Origin: an uncultured Acinetobacter sp.
GTDB taxonomy: Bacteria; Pseudomonadota; Gammaproteobacteria; Pseudomonadales; Moraxellaceae
Assembly: GCA_913777945.1 (NCBI GenBank)
Contig: CAJYTY010000008.1
Coordinates: 186,001-250,000 of the forward strand
Direction: 5' to 3'
Length of the DNA stretch: 64,000 bases
A program made the translations under genes and the position numbers. Positions 27,850 through 36,411 of the stretch are shown here, piece by piece (positions within the stretch are counted from its first letter, which is position 1; every line of letters starts with the position of its first letter). Under the pieces are notes generated by a model. It was given only the letters and a program-made list of their open reading frames with translations, made no database searches and was not told where the DNA came from.

Positions 27850-28474
27850 CTGATGAACCTCCCAAAGATGGATTTAAATGAGCTAACGAAGCGCGTAAAC
27901 CCTGAATAGCGCGATGGTAATGCGTTTTTACGCTTCCCTCTGTGCAATTCATGATCTGAGCAGTGGTTTGAGTATCAAACCCTTCCCAAGCACGCAACAT
28001 AAACGCCTGTTGTTGTCGAACAGGTAGTTTGCTGATGGCGTCTTGAATCTCTTCAATGGTTACGGCTTGATCCAGAAAGTCAAAAGGATTAGGTGTTGTT
28101 TCATCAACAACATCAGTTATTTCGTCATCGGAATCTAAACTGACTTTTTTGAAAAAAGAAAACGGATTAGACCTTCGGGCTTCCTTACGCCGCCAGTCCT
28201 GTAATTTATTATTCAGTATGGTGTAAAAAAGAGGATACCATTCATCGATACTCTTGTCTGCATAAGACTTGTGAAGCGAAATAAACGCTTCTTGTACCAG
28301 ATCCATGGCAATGCCTTGCTGACCTTGAGTGGCACTTTCCATCATGACAAGCGCACGGCCGCTCACATCTTGCATAAAAAACTTAAGGCGTTGTTCGGCA
28401 GTACCTTCATGGGTACTGCGTTCAGTTCGAGACTGTTTGGGCGCTAAATCCATAGAGATGGAAAATCCTGTCAT
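27836..28474 (-). CDS. ECF-like RNA polymerase sigma factor
   Basis: 212 residues. Region 2 is seen in MDLVQEAFISLHKSYADK and WYPLFYTILNNKLQDWRRKE; region 4 in AISKLPVRQQQAFMLRAWEGF and the helix-turn-helix TTAQIMNCTEGSVKTHYHRAI. The linker between them is acidic. There is no region 1 or 3, as expected for the ECF/sigma-70-like extracytoplasmic group. Heads an operon with a membrane partner and a periplasmic protein, and faces the GlyGly-CTERM pair. Its target promoters are not evident. An in-frame ATG at residue 8 is a possible alternative start. Confidence 0.88.
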   Translation of the reverse strand: MTGFSISMDLAPKQSRTERSTHEGTAEQRLKFFMQDVSGRALVMMESATQGQQGIAMDLVQEAFISLHKSYADKSIDEWYPLFYTILNNKLQDWRRKEARRSNPFSFFKKVSLDSDDEITDVVDETTPNPFDFLDQAVTIEEIQDAISKLPVRQQQAFMLRAWEGFDTQTTAQIMNCTEGSVKTHYHRAIQGLRASLAHLNPSLGGSSDESR

Positions 28475-28616
28475 TCGATCCCCATTCTTCCTATCTGGTT
28501 ACATGTTCTATATAACGCTCAACAAGAAGAATAGGTTGACAACATCAACAGTTATTTACATACAGTCTAAATGATTTTATTCGATAAAAGAGAGACTTTA
28601 ATATAAATTAACGTTT

Positions 28617-29393
28617 CTACAGTCGTTGGCGAACCATTTCAAAAAAACAGATAGAGCCTGCAATGGCCACATTTAAGGATTCCTGACCACCCGGCTGCGG
28701 AATGGTGACACTTTGCGCATGGGCAAGTGCATAATCTGACACACCCTGACCTTCATTCCCTAATATCCAGACACAAGGTTGGGTTAAATCTTGATCATAG
28801 ATGCTGGTCGCCTCGTGCGAGCTGGTCACATAGACCGGAATTTTAAACTGATCAAGTACAACATCAAGCGCAACGTTTTCAAAGGTATACAGACTAAAAT
28901 GTGCACCCATCCCGGCGCGTAACACGCGAGGCGACCATAAAGATGCCGAACCTTTGGTGCAAATGACTTGCTTAATATTGGCCGCCGCTGCAGAGCGAAG
29001 CAACGTTCCGACATTGCCTGGATCCTGAATGTTTTCCAAAATAAGCGTATCTTGAGAAAAATCGATGGCCTGACTTGATTGGGGTAAGTCGATAATCGCC
29101 AAACATGCCAGTGAGGTACCAAGCGTACTTAAATCGCGGTACAAACTTTCTGCTAAAATAAACACGTGGCCAGTATATTGCGCTGCGATGGCGTCAAAAT
29201 CTGGATGTTTTAATGCGGCTTCAGTGGTAAAAATGCTGTTAATTTTGCGTTGTTGCTGTAACCAAGACAAACATAAATGTGTGCCTTCAAGTACAGTTTG
29301 ACGATTCTTTTTACGAAAAGCTTGCTGTTCGATCAGCCCGCGCAAATGTTTAATTTTGGGGTTATCTTTAGATTCAAGATAAATAATCGACAT
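28617..29393 (-). CDS. TrmH/SpoU-family RNA methyltransferase
   Basis: 258 residues. N-terminal substrate-binding domain beginning with SKDNPKIKHLRGLIEQQAFRKK, then a SPOUT domain with motif 1 LENIQDPGNVGTLLRSAAA, motif 2 CVWILGNEGQGV and motif 3 PQPGGQESLNVAIAGSICFFEMVRQRL. These form the trefoil-knot S-adenosylmethionine site. Likely a 2'-O-methyltransferase of rRNA or tRNA; the exact target cannot be told. It follows fbp by 49 bases, with a hairpin in between. Confidence 0.9.
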   Translation of the reverse strand: MSIIYLESKDNPKIKHLRGLIEQQAFRKKNRQTVLEGTHLCLSWLQQQRKINSIFTTEAALKHPDFDAIAAQYTGHVFILAESLYRDLSTLGTSLACLAIIDLPQSSQAIDFSQDTLILENIQDPGNVGTLLRSAAAANIKQVICTKGSASLWSPRVLRAGMGAHFSLYTFENVALDVVLDQFKIPVYVTSSHEATSIYDQDLTQPCVWILGNEGQGVSDYALAHAQSVTIPQPGGQESLNVAIAGSICFFEMVRQRL

Positions 29394-29405
29394 ATATAAA
29401 AGTCC

Positions 29406-29433
29406 ACTGTGATGCCAAAACTGACATCACAGT
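29406..29433 (-). terminator. Hairpin between fbp and the RNA methyltransferase gene
   Basis: A 9-bp perfect inverted repeat ACTGTGATG/CATCACAGT with a ten-base loop. The T run after it on the minus strand is short (CTTTTATAT), so termination may be partial. Confidence 0.5.
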
Positions 29434-29442
29434 CTGATAAAA

Positions 29443-30417
29443 TTACTGATGATAACCGGTCACAAGATCGACTTCATTTTTTGAGCCGATAATGACAGGA
29501 ACGCGCTGATGAAGATCGTTTGGCTCGATTTCCATGATACGCACGCGACCCGTGGTTGCTGCACCGCCTGCTTGTTCAATAATAAAGCTCATTGGATTGG
29601 CTTCATACATGAGACGTAAACGTCCAGCTGAGCTTGGATCTTTCAAATCGTATGGATACATAAAGATACCAGTACGGCATAAAATACGATGAACATCTGC
29701 CACCATACATGCGATCCAGCGCATATTGAAATCTTTACCGCGAACCGACGTTTTTCCTGCAAGCAACTCATCGATATAACGTTTAACTGGTGCCTCCCAG
29801 TGACGTTGGTTTGAAGCGTTGATAGCGAATTCTTGAGTATCCGCATTAACTTTAACCGACGCAGTCGTCAAGATAAACTCACGGCTTTCGATATCGAAAG
29901 TGAAGAAGTCTACGCCTGCACCAAAGGTAAGCGCCATCATAGTTGAAGGCCCGTACATAACATAACCGGCAGCAACCTGAGCTGTACCAGGCTGCATGAA
30001 GTCAGCAGCTTGTGTCACTGCTTGTTTGGCAGGTAAAACCGAAAAAATAGTGCCGACGCACATATTGATATCAATGTTGCTTGATCCATCTAAAGGATCA
30101 AACAAAACCAAGTACTTGCCATCTTGATGACCTGGGGTAAAATCGTCCAGCTCTTCCGATGCAAGGCCACCTACCTGAGGGTGTGCTTGAAGGGCATCAA
30201 GCAAAAGATCATTTGATAACACATCGAGTTTTTTCTGCGTTTCACCCTGAACATTTTCGTTACCTGCGCTTCCAAGCAGATCGGCCAATGCTCCTTTTTG
30301 AATGGCTTGATCAATTTCTTTACAAGCATTTGTAATTGTTTCAATCACTTGTGCCAACTCAGGTGTCAAATTCCCATTTTTTTGTTGTAGGTATTGAGCC
30401 AAGGTGAGATTTGACAT
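29443..30417 (-). CDS. fbp: Class I fructose-1,6-bisphosphatase
   Basis: 324 residues, family length. Gluconeogenic enzyme removing the 1-phosphate of fructose-1,6-bisphosphate; key in Acinetobacter, which lives mainly on organic acids. The metal/substrate motif [12 protein letters not shown] (about residues 107-118) is intact, as are [24 protein letters not shown] and the C-terminal [13 protein letters not shown]. Divergent from a small plus-strand gene. Confidence 0.96.
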   Translation of the reverse strand: MSNLTLAQYLQQKNGNLTPELAQVIETITNACKEIDQAIQKGALADLLGSAGNENVQGETQKKLDVLSNDLLLDALQAHPQVGGLASEELDDFTPGHQDGKYLVLFDPLDGSSNIDINMCVGTIFSVLPAKQAVTQAADFMQPGTAQVAAGYVMYGPSTMMALTFGAGVDFFTFDIESREFILTTASVKVNADTQEFAINASNQRHWEAPVKRYIDELLAGKTSVRGKDFNMRWIACMVADVHRILCRTGIFMYPYDLKDPSSAGRLRLMYEANPMSFIIEQAGGAATTGRVRIMEIEPNDLHQRVPVIIGSKNEVDLVTGYHQ

Positions 30418-30540
30418 ACAAAATAACTCCGAAGAAGATGAATAGTGGTGATCTGCAACTGGCGCATAGTTTAGATGAGATTGGACAAAAAGAAAAATTA
30501 TCTTACTTTATTTCTGGTTATTTTTTGCTTGCAAGCTTGC

Positions 30541-30554
30541 CATAACATGTTATG
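30541..30554. promoter_or_regulatory. Palindrome upstream of the 63-aa gene (possible operator)
   Basis: CATAACATGTTATG is a perfect 14-bp palindrome 42 bases before the ATG at 30596, inside the fbp/small-gene divergent gap. It overlaps a plausible -10 region. Regulator unknown. Confidence 0.4.
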
Positions 30555-30595
30555 TTTAGTGGCATAGGAGAAATCCGAGGGTAGGAGCAGCAAAA

Positions 30596-30787
30596 ATGAC
30601 GACCAAGAAGTTTGAGCCAAGTCCCACCCCGAGCGAAGCTTTGAGTTTGGATGAGATCTCCAAAGAAAGTATTGCTGCAGCTTGGGAAGGGTATCAAGCA
30701 AAACCTGAATATAAAGAGTTTAATAAACACGATTTGATCGAGTCGTTTCAGCACCAAGAAGCAGATTCAAACCATACTTCACAGTAA
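30596..30787 (+). CDS. Small acidic protein (63 aa), unrecognised
   Basis: 63 residues starting with ATG after a GGAGCAG ribosome site. Soluble, rich in Glu/Lys/Ser, with KESIAAAWEGYQAKPEYKEF in the middle; no signal peptide or membrane helix. It has its own terminator right after the stop and a divergent partner, fbp. Upstream, a 14-bp palindrome CATAACATGTTATG at 30541-30554 lies near a TTGCTT (30525-30530) and could be an operator. I do not recognise the family. Gene signals around it make it likely real. Confidence 0.65.
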   Translation: MTTKKFEPSPTPSEALSLDEISKESIAAAWEGYQAKPEYKEFNKHDLIESFQHQEADSNHTSQ

Positions 30788-30800
30788 AAGACATTCATAT

Positions 30801-30830
30801 AAAAAGCGCCTTTCAATGAAGGCGCTTTTT
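30801..30830. terminator. Bidirectional terminator, 63-aa gene / pal
   Basis: AAAAAGCGCC, loop TTTCAATGAA (itself partly paired), GGCGCTTTTT. Ends both the plus-strand small gene and the minus-strand tol-pal operon. Confidence 0.9.
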
Positions 30831-30844
30831 ATATTTTTTATCTA

Positions 30845-31414
30845 TTACTTCAACAAAGGAGGAACTGCTTCGTAGTTGATTTCAACGCGACGGTTCTCTT
30901 TCCATGCTGCTTCATCATGACCCGCATTAATTGGCATTTCTTTGCCATAACTCACTGCTTCAAGCTGCTGTGGATTGACGCCATTGGTGATTAGGTAGCT
31001 TTGTACTGCTTTTGCACGACGCTCACCTAAGGCCATATTGTATTCACGTGTACCGCGTTCATCTGTATGACCTGTCAATGCAACACGAGAGTTTGCATTT
31101 GCCATTAGAAATTGAGCATGTGCTTGAAGTGTTTGATAGTCTTCAGTGGATAAATCACTGCTGTCGTAATCGAAATGGACCACGCGTTTTGCCAGAAAGG
31201 CACGATTTGCAGCAGTGACCCCTTTAGATGACGCACCAGTCAGATTTTTTGCATTTAATGCAGCATCTTCACTTAAACCTTCTGTGCTTACAGTGGTCGT
31301 GCCAGTTGGATTCGTTCCAGTGGTCACAGGTGCAGCAGGTTTGCGGCTTGCACATCCTGTCATGATTACCGCTGTTGCCAGCACAGGTAAAACAAATAAT
31401 TTCACAGCGTTCAT
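30845..31414 (-). CDS. pal: Peptidoglycan-associated lipoprotein
   Basis: 189 residues. Lipobox MTGC gives a lipidated Cys21; a Thr/Pro/Ala-rich linker leads to the OmpA-like peptidoglycan-binding domain ([39 protein letters not shown]). Anchors the outer membrane to peptidoglycan and is moved to the septum by the Tol proteins. Last gene of the operon, 30 bases after tolB. No cpoB/ybgF gene follows, unlike in Escherichia. Confidence 0.96.
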   Translation of the reverse strand: MNAVKLFVLPVLATAVIMTGCASRKPAAPVTTGTNPTGTTTVSTEGLSEDAALNAKNLTGASSKGVTAANRAFLAKRVVHFDYDSSDLSTEDYQTLQAHAQFLMANANSRVALTGHTDERGTREYNMALGERRAKAVQSYLITNGVNPQQLEAVSYGKEMPINAGHDEAAWKENRRVEINYEAVPPLLK

Positions 31415-31444
31415 ATTAATCTCCAGTAAGATTATGTCTAAGCG

Positions 31445-32728
31445 TTATTTCGGTGCCCACGCAGGTTCTCTCACTTCACCCTGTTCACTTGGTAAATTCA
31501 TTCGGAAGCGGCCATCTGTCGACATAATAGACAATAAGCCACGACTTCCTTCATAGGTAGCATAGACCACCATCTGGCCATTCGGTGAAAAGCTTGGTGA
31601 TTCATCAAGGCTGGTTGGGGTCAGAATATTCACGATACCAGTCGAAATATTCATGATGGCCACTTTGTAATTACTACCTGAAGGGCGATGTACCAATGCG
31701 ATATTCTTACCGTCTGCACTGAGTGTGCCACGTGCATTAAAGGCACCACGGAAGGTCAAGCGCTTAACCGATGAATCATCGAAACTGTAGCGATAAATTT
31801 GAGGTGAGCCACCGCGATCTGAGGTAAAAATAAAGGATTTGCCATCTGGTGCATAACGTGCTTCTGTATCAATCGCGTTATCGTTGGTCATGCGCTGTAA
31901 TTGGCGGGTGGTTAAATCCATTTGATAGACTTCTGGATTGCCGTTCATCGACGCTGTAAATAACATCGATTTGCCGTCTGGAGAAAAACTTGGCGCGCCG
32001 TTTAAGCCTTTAAAACTTGCCAAAACTTCGCGTTGCCCCGTTGCTAAATCTTGCAAATAAATAGCGGGTCGTTTGGTTTCAAAAGATACATAAGCAATCT
32101 TTTTAGCGTCGGGTGTCCATGCCGGTGATAGAATTGGATCACGAGACGATAAAACGGTTTTAGGTTGTTCGCCATCTGTGTCTGCGATCTGGAGTGTATA
32201 ACGCTGATTTGGAGTAGCAGGATTACGAAGTACGTAGGCAATACGCCCGCTAAAGTCGCCCGGTATACCAGTGAGGGCTTGATAAATCGCATCACTGATC
32301 ATATGCGCAGCCTGACGTACGCGCGAAGCTGGAACAGTTAAGACTTCATTTAAAAGATATTGCTGCTTTTGCACATCGTAAAGTTGGTAATGTACTTCAA
32401 GTGCATTATTGGCTGCAGGTTTAACATTACCTACCACGACATAGGGAATGCCGGCAGATTGCCATGCTGAAGCCTGCACCTGATCTACCGAAGCTGTAGC
32501 GGGTAAATTTTTTGAAGAACTGCTAAAACGACCAGATCGATTCAAGTCGTTTTCCACAATCGGAAACAAGGATTGATCATTTGCAAAAGGCACAATCGCG
32601 ATTTTAGGCGCTTCTTCAGGCGCCTTTGCAATTTCAAGATGCAATTGGGCAAACGTGTTTGAAGTCACGGTCATCCCGAGAGCCGCAATGAGTGCGAAAG
32701 AAAGTAAATGTTTACGCGTCATATCCAT
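31445..32728 (-). CDS. tolB: Tol-Pal system protein TolB
   Basis: 427 residues. Signal peptide (LLSFALIAALGMTVTSNTFA), an N-terminal domain (IAIVPFANDQ) and a C-terminal six-bladed beta-propeller of TolB repeats, seen as recurring SFSPDGKSMLFTASMNGNPEVYQMD and YAPDGKSFIFTSDRGGSPQIY segments. Periplasmic partner of Pal and TolA. Two in-frame ATGs (residues 1 and 3) are equally good starts. Confidence 0.96.
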   Translation of the reverse strand: MDMTRKHLLSFALIAALGMTVTSNTFAQLHLEIAKAPEEAPKIAIVPFANDQSLFPIVENDLNRSGRFSSSSKNLPATASVDQVQASAWQSAGIPYVVVGNVKPAANNALEVHYQLYDVQKQQYLLNEVLTVPASRVRQAAHMISDAIYQALTGIPGDFSGRIAYVLRNPATPNQRYTLQIADTDGEQPKTVLSSRDPILSPAWTPDAKKIAYVSFETKRPAIYLQDLATGQREVLASFKGLNGAPSFSPDGKSMLFTASMNGNPEVYQMDLTTRQLQRMTNDNAIDTEARYAPDGKSFIFTSDRGGSPQIYRYSFDDSSVKRLTFRGAFNARGTLSADGKNIALVHRPSGSNYKVAIMNISTGIVNILTPTSLDESPSFSPNGQMVVYATYEGSRGLLSIMSTDGRFRMNLPSEQGEVREPAWAPK

Positions 32729-32821
32729 AGTCGTGATAGAGGGTCAAATTGAATGGCTTGTGCTGTTTTAGCACGATTACATGCTTTGAATCCATTTAAA
32801 GCATGTAATCACAATCAAAAA

Positions 32822-33832
32822 TTATTTTGCTGTAAACGACGAGGTAAACGTACGCGCTTCACGTCGTGCATCTGGGTCTGACGGCATTGGATAAGGGGCG
32901 GCTGATCGTACCGCAGCTTCGACACTCGCTTTGACATCTGCATCACTGGAATTCACCACCACCGAAAGTACAGAGCCGCTATCACTTAAAGTGACACGTG
33001 CAGTGGCTTTTTTACCAGCTGCACCCATAGGAATATTCCATGCGCGGTAAATTTTCTGCTCGAAATCTTTTTTGGCACTTGAAGCCACGCGTCTAGCTTC
33101 AGCTTTCTTCTGTGCCGCTTCTTGCTGTGCTTTTTCTGCTGCAGATTCACGGGCTTCAGCTTCAGCTTTTGCAGCAGCGTCGGCTTTGGCTTTTGCGGCA
33201 GCATCCGCTTTGGCTTTTGCGGCAGCATCCGCTTTGGCTTTTGCAGCGGCATCCGCTTTGGCTTTTGCAGCAGCGTCGGCTTTGGCTTTTGCAGCAGCGT
33301 CGGCTTTGGCTTTTGCAGTAGCATCCGCTTTGGCTTTTGCAGCGGCTTCAGCTTTGACCTTTTCGGCTGCATCGGCTTTAGTCTTTTCAGCAGCCTCTGC
33401 CTTGGCTTTTAATCTTTCTTGAGCTTCAGCTCGAGCTTTATCTTCTGATTCACGCTTTGCTTCAGCTGCTGCTTTTTTTGCTTGTGTCAGCTCTTGAGCT
33501 TTTGCGGCAGCCGCTGCTGCTGCGAGTGCGGCGGCATTTGCCTCAGATTGAGATTGCTCTGGAGGACTTGCAGGAATAATGGGAGCTTCTTTATTGGGTG
33601 TTTGTGTTGACTGTATGTTCTGTGCGACTTGCGTACTCGTCGTATCTGCTTCTTGAACAGGTAAAGCCAAATCGGCAGGGTTCACCAGTACAGTGGTGAT
33701 TTTTTTAGGCGGTTCAGGTGGTTTACTTAAGCCCAAATAAAGTAAGCCAACAATTGCCAGCGTATGCACACCAAGTGTAAATCCTAGTGCAATTGATCGT
33801 TCTTTAAAAGCGGGCTTTTGAAAATTTTTCAT
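32822..33832 (-). CDS. tolA: Cell envelope integrity protein TolA
   Basis: 336 residues in the TolA order: one N-terminal membrane helix (about 14-34, SIALGFTLGVHTLAIVGLLYLG), a Pro/Ser/Gln linker, a long Ala/Lys/Glu helical rod with tandem KADAAAKA octapeptides, and a C-terminal globular domain (IYRAWNIPMGAAGKKATARVTLSDSG split across residues about 258-285). It transmits force from TolQR to TolB/Pal across the periplasm. The rod is encoded by near-identical 24-bp units, so length is likely variable between strains. Confidence 0.94.
   Translation of the reverse strand: MKNFQKPAFKERSIALGFTLGVHTLAIVGLLYLGLSKPPEPPKKITTVLVNPADLALPVQEADTTSTQVAQNIQSTQTPNKEAPIIPASPPEQSQSEANAAALAAAAAAAKAQELTQAKKAAAEAKRESEDKARAEAQERLKAKAEAAEKTKADAAEKVKAEAAAKAKADATAKAKADAAAKAKADAAAKAKADAAAKAKADAAAKAKADAAAKAKADAAAKAEAEARESAAEKAQQEAAQKKAEARRVASSAKKDFEQKIYRAWNIPMGAAGKKATARVTLSDSGSVLSVVVNSSDADVKASVEAAVRSAAPYPMPSDPDARREARTFTSSFTAK
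33173..33344 (-). repeat. 24-bp tandem repeat array in tolA
   Basis: The plus-strand 14-mer GCTTTGGCTTTTGC recurs exactly every 24 bases at 33183, 33207, 33231, 33255, 33279, 33303 and 33327. Each unit encodes the octapeptide KADAAAKA; flanking units are diverged (KAEAAAKA, KADATAKA). The near identity at DNA level goes beyond what the protein needs and suggests recent unit duplication. Confidence 0.9.
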
Positions 33833-33835
33833 GGG

Positions 33836-34282
33836 TTACTTTAATGGTTCTGTAAGCAGACCAACTTGTGTTAAACCTGCTGCTTGTAAAGTAGACATGA
33901 GTGAAACCACATCGCCATAAGGTCTAGATTTTTCACCATTGACCAATACAGTCAGCTTCTGATTGCTTTGATCAGCCTGAGCTTGAGCCTCTCCTAATAT
34001 ATTTTTGAGCTGATCGAGTGAAACAGGTTCTTCTTTGTGATCTTTATATTGCAGAAAAATCTGGCCATCTTGTCCAAGGGTTACGATTGCGGGTTCTTTA
34101 GATTCAATTGGTGTGTTATTGGCTTGTGGTAGATCTACTTTAATACCACTGGTGATCATTGGAGCAGTCACCATAAAAATAACTAAGAGCACCAGCATGA
34201 CATCAATATAGGGTACGACATTCATGTCACTTTTTAACGGCTTTTTAATGCGCTCAAAGCGCCCGGAACGCTGAATGGCCAT
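33836..34282 (-). CDS. tolR: Tol-Pal system protein TolR
   Basis: 148 residues. ExbD/TolR family: short cytoplasmic start, single membrane helix VVPYIDVMLVLLVIFMVTAP with the functional Asp at residue 27, then a periplasmic domain. With TolQ forms the proton-driven motor. Its ATG overlaps the last base of tolQ, and tolA follows after 3 bases. Confidence 0.96.
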   Translation of the reverse strand: MAIQRSGRFERIKKPLKSDMNVVPYIDVMLVLLVIFMVTAPMITSGIKVDLPQANNTPIESKEPAIVTLGQDGQIFLQYKDHKEEPVSLDQLKNILGEAQAQADQSNQKLTVLVNGEKSRPYGDVVSLMSTLQAAGLTQVGLLTEPLK

Positions 34283-34980
34283 TATACGTCTTCCTGAGTG
34301 GAACCTACAGATTGACGTTGCAGCAATGCGACCATTTCTTCTGCAAAAAGTGCGCGGTCAGAATAAAGCGCTTCACCCTTAGCCGTATAATGGTTAAAGG
34401 CGAGTACCGCTGGAATTGCAGCGAACAAACCGATTGCTGTGGCAATAAGTGCTTCTGCGATGCCTGGTGCAACAGTGGCCAGGGTGACTTGATCAACTGC
34501 TGACAAACCGATAAAGGCATTCATAATGCCCCATACGGTACCAAACAGACCAATATAAGGTGCAACAGAACCAATACTGGCCAAGGCACCAAGTCCTTGT
34601 TCGAGGCGGCCTTGATCCCGACTTAAACCGACACGTAAAATTCGCTCAGTTCCTTCAATACTTTGAGAGGCGGGAGCATGGCGCTTTTTTAGTTTAAAAA
34701 ACTCACCCAGTCCATGATAAAAGATATCTTCAAGACCTGTGCGTTTTGAGTTGAGCTGTGCATTGTTGTAAAGCGTATTCAGCTCTGCACCCGACCAGAA
34801 CATTTTTTGAAAATGTTCATCCTGTTGTGCAGATTTTTTATAGCTCATATGTAACTTGGCAATCAGATACCAACTATAAATCGATGCGAAAAGTAAGATC
34901 AACATTACGGCCTGTACCACAGGACTTGCTTGTAAAATAAGATCAGAAATATGCAATGAAGATTGAGCTGGTGTTGCCAT
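34282..34980 (-). CDS. tolQ: Tol-Pal system protein TolQ
   Basis: 232 residues from the ATG at 34980 (a TTG at 34995 would add five). Three membrane helices: one near the N-terminus (AVMLILLFASIYSWYLIA) and two late ones (LASIGSVAPYIGLFGTVWGIMNAF and ALIATAIGLFAAIPAVLAFN), the MotA/TolQ/ExbB pattern. Stator of the Tol motor. Confidence 0.95.
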   Translation of the reverse strand: MATPAQSSLHISDLILQASPVVQAVMLILLFASIYSWYLIAKLHMSYKKSAQQDEHFQKMFWSGAELNTLYNNAQLNSKRTGLEDIFYHGLGEFFKLKKRHAPASQSIEGTERILRVGLSRDQGRLEQGLGALASIGSVAPYIGLFGTVWGIMNAFIGLSAVDQVTLATVAPGIAEALIATAIGLFAAIPAVLAFNHYTAKGEALYSDRALFAEEMVALLQRQSVGSTQEDV

Positions 34981-35006
34981 AGTTACGTATGCCAAAGTTT
35001 GTTTTT

Positions 35007-35414
35007 TTAAGCTTGTTCCAATTCTTGAAGAATAAGACCACGAATTTCATCTGGTAAACGACGAGGGCGCAATTCAGCATTTAAACACGCCAGTTCCACT
35101 TCACCAGAAGCTAGCATGATTTCACCACGATATATATTTTGTTGCAATACAAATGACGAAGCTTTACATGAAACTACACTTGCTGTAACAGTGATCATAT
35201 CGTCCATCATGATTGGGCGAATGTACTTCAGTGCAATTTTGTGCACAACAAAGTTATAGTCTTTTTGGTGCCAGTAGTGATCGATGCCAGAGGCACGAAG
35301 CCATTCTGTACGAGTTCTTTCAAGATAGCGAATATGGTTAGCATGATAGACGATACCGCCGGCATCAGTATCTTCAATATATACACGAATTTGGAATTCG
35401 AATTTATTCGCCAT
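35007..35414 (-). CDS. ybgC: Tol-Pal-associated acyl-CoA thioesterase
   Basis: 135 residues. Hotdog-fold thioesterase of the YbgC/4-hydroxybenzoyl-CoA thioesterase type; active-site segment YIEDTDAGGIVYHANHIRYLERTRTEWL with catalytic Asp at about residue 17. First gene of the tol-pal operon, 26 bases before tolQ, as in many Gammaproteobacteria. Acts on acyl-CoA or acyl-ACP, linked to phospholipid metabolism. Confidence 0.95.
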   Translation of the reverse strand: MANKFEFQIRVYIEDTDAGGIVYHANHIRYLERTRTEWLRASGIDHYWHQKDYNFVVHKIALKYIRPIMMDDMITVTASVVSCKASSFVLQQNIYRGEIMLASGEVELACLNAELRPRRLPDEIRGLILQELEQA

Positions 35415-35702
35415 GAGAGTGTTCCGTCTTTTGATTCAATATTGTGTTTTGAGTTGGCGCTGTTCAAAATCTGTGGGAAAAGTAGAGAAATTTGCTCATG
35501 CGCCAAGGTTCTACCGCATTGAAGTTTATCAGCTTATCTGAAGCGTCCAATGGCACAAGTTTTCAATCTGTAAAACTTAATCAGCGTGATCTTCAAACCT
35601 AAGGAATTGTTTCAATAAGAATGACGAATATATTAATAACACTCAACATAATATTTTAAAGCCAGAAAAGTTTGTGCTCTTAGTTATTGAATCTAAGCAA
35701 GG
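35415..35702. other. A+T-rich gap upstream of the tol-pal operon
   Basis: 288 bases with no supported gene. It should hold the promoter of ybgC-tolQRAB-pal. A 7-bp stem AAGTTTT/AAAACTT (35557-35578) and a distant TTGGCGC/GCGCCAA pair are visible, neither clearly functional. Confidence 0.5.
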
Positions 35703-36335
35703 TCAAAGCATTAATTTTTTAACTGCATGTTCAGTTAGATGTTCAGAAAGATAACTTGCAACATAAAATTGATGTTCAGCTAAATGTTTCTTTTGATTTT
35801 TCGGTAAGGTTTCTTTGAAAGTATCCCAAATATATGCGAGGCTTAAGAAGATGACTAAAAACAAAATTGTTCCAAATAGACTTGAGAATTCCACTGCATA
35901 AAACCACCAGAGAAAGATTGAAATAAGGATGATCAGCGTAGCCAAGATGAGAGTATTAGATTTTTGGTTTATTTTTGGTGGTATGTACACATCATTTGCT
36001 AATTTCTTTACATCTTCATCAAAAAACATTCCAATCCATAACAGTGCAGTCGCTTGTTTAAACTCAATAGAATGCAACATGTATTTTTTTAATGTCTTAA
36101 TTTGTAGATCTTCGGGATTTAGCTCATCAATGTCGATAATCTGATGGTTTATTTTCAACGAGATGCAAATAAGCAATACCTCTTTGTCACGGATCAATCT
36201 CAAAAGATAATCTTGTTGCGATGTACTCAATGTTTCAATGGTTACATTTGTTGGAAGATGTTCAATTGGCATTACATCGTGAAGTAATTCATCATAAGTA
36301 TCTTTGATGTCGCGGATTATTTTTTGTTCTAGCAT
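35703..36335 (-). CDS. Hypothetical protein with two membrane helices (210 aa)
   Basis: Start ATG at 36335. The first 130 residues are a helical, acidic, soluble region (DIDELNPEDLQIKTLKKYML, WIGMFFDEDVKKLAND); two adjacent membrane helices follow (about 128-147 NTLILATLIILISIFLWWF and 152-170 SSLFGTILFLVIFLSLAY), then a charged C-terminal tail (KNQKKHLAEHQFYVASYLSEH). It is richer in A+T and in Ile/Lys/Asn than its neighbours tol-pal and ruvAB, and carries a hairpin upstream that isolates it from ruvB. I recognise no family. It may be a recently acquired insertion. Confidence 0.72.
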   Translation of the reverse strand: MLEQKIIRDIKDTYDELLHDVMPIEHLPTNVTIETLSTSQQDYLLRLIRDKEVLLICISLKINHQIIDIDELNPEDLQIKTLKKYMLHSIEFKQATALLWIGMFFDEDVKKLANDVYIPPKINQKSNTLILATLIILISIFLWWFYAVEFSSLFGTILFLVIFLSLAYIWDTFKETLPKNQKKHLAEHQFYVASYLSEHLTEHAVKKLML

Positions 36336-36369
36336 TTTGTTGTTTCTTAAAATTTAAAAATAATGGGTT

Positions 36370-36397
36370 AACCAGAATCATAGGCATGATTCTGGTT
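36370..36397 (-). terminator. ruvAB terminator
   Basis: Perfect 12-bp inverted repeat AACCAGAATCAT/ATGATTCTGGTT with a four-base loop, 15 bases after the ruvB stop. Downstream on the minus strand comes a T-rich stretch (ATTATTTTTAAA) after eight bases. Confidence 0.65.
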
Positions 36398-36411
36398 CTG
36401 GCATATATAAG

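Noticed and set aside
28534..28560. TTGACA-like box upstream of the sigma gene on the plus strand
   Set aside because: It points away from the sigma operon and toward a minus-strand 3' end; no gene would be served.
33173..33344. CRISPR-like regular repeats
   Set aside because: Repeat period is 24 bp without spacers and stays in the tolA reading frame.
33072..33422. Long plus-strand frames opposite tolA with Ala/Phe-rich repeats
   Set aside because: They are the reverse reading of the 24-bp tolA repeats; low-complexity translation, no ribosome site.
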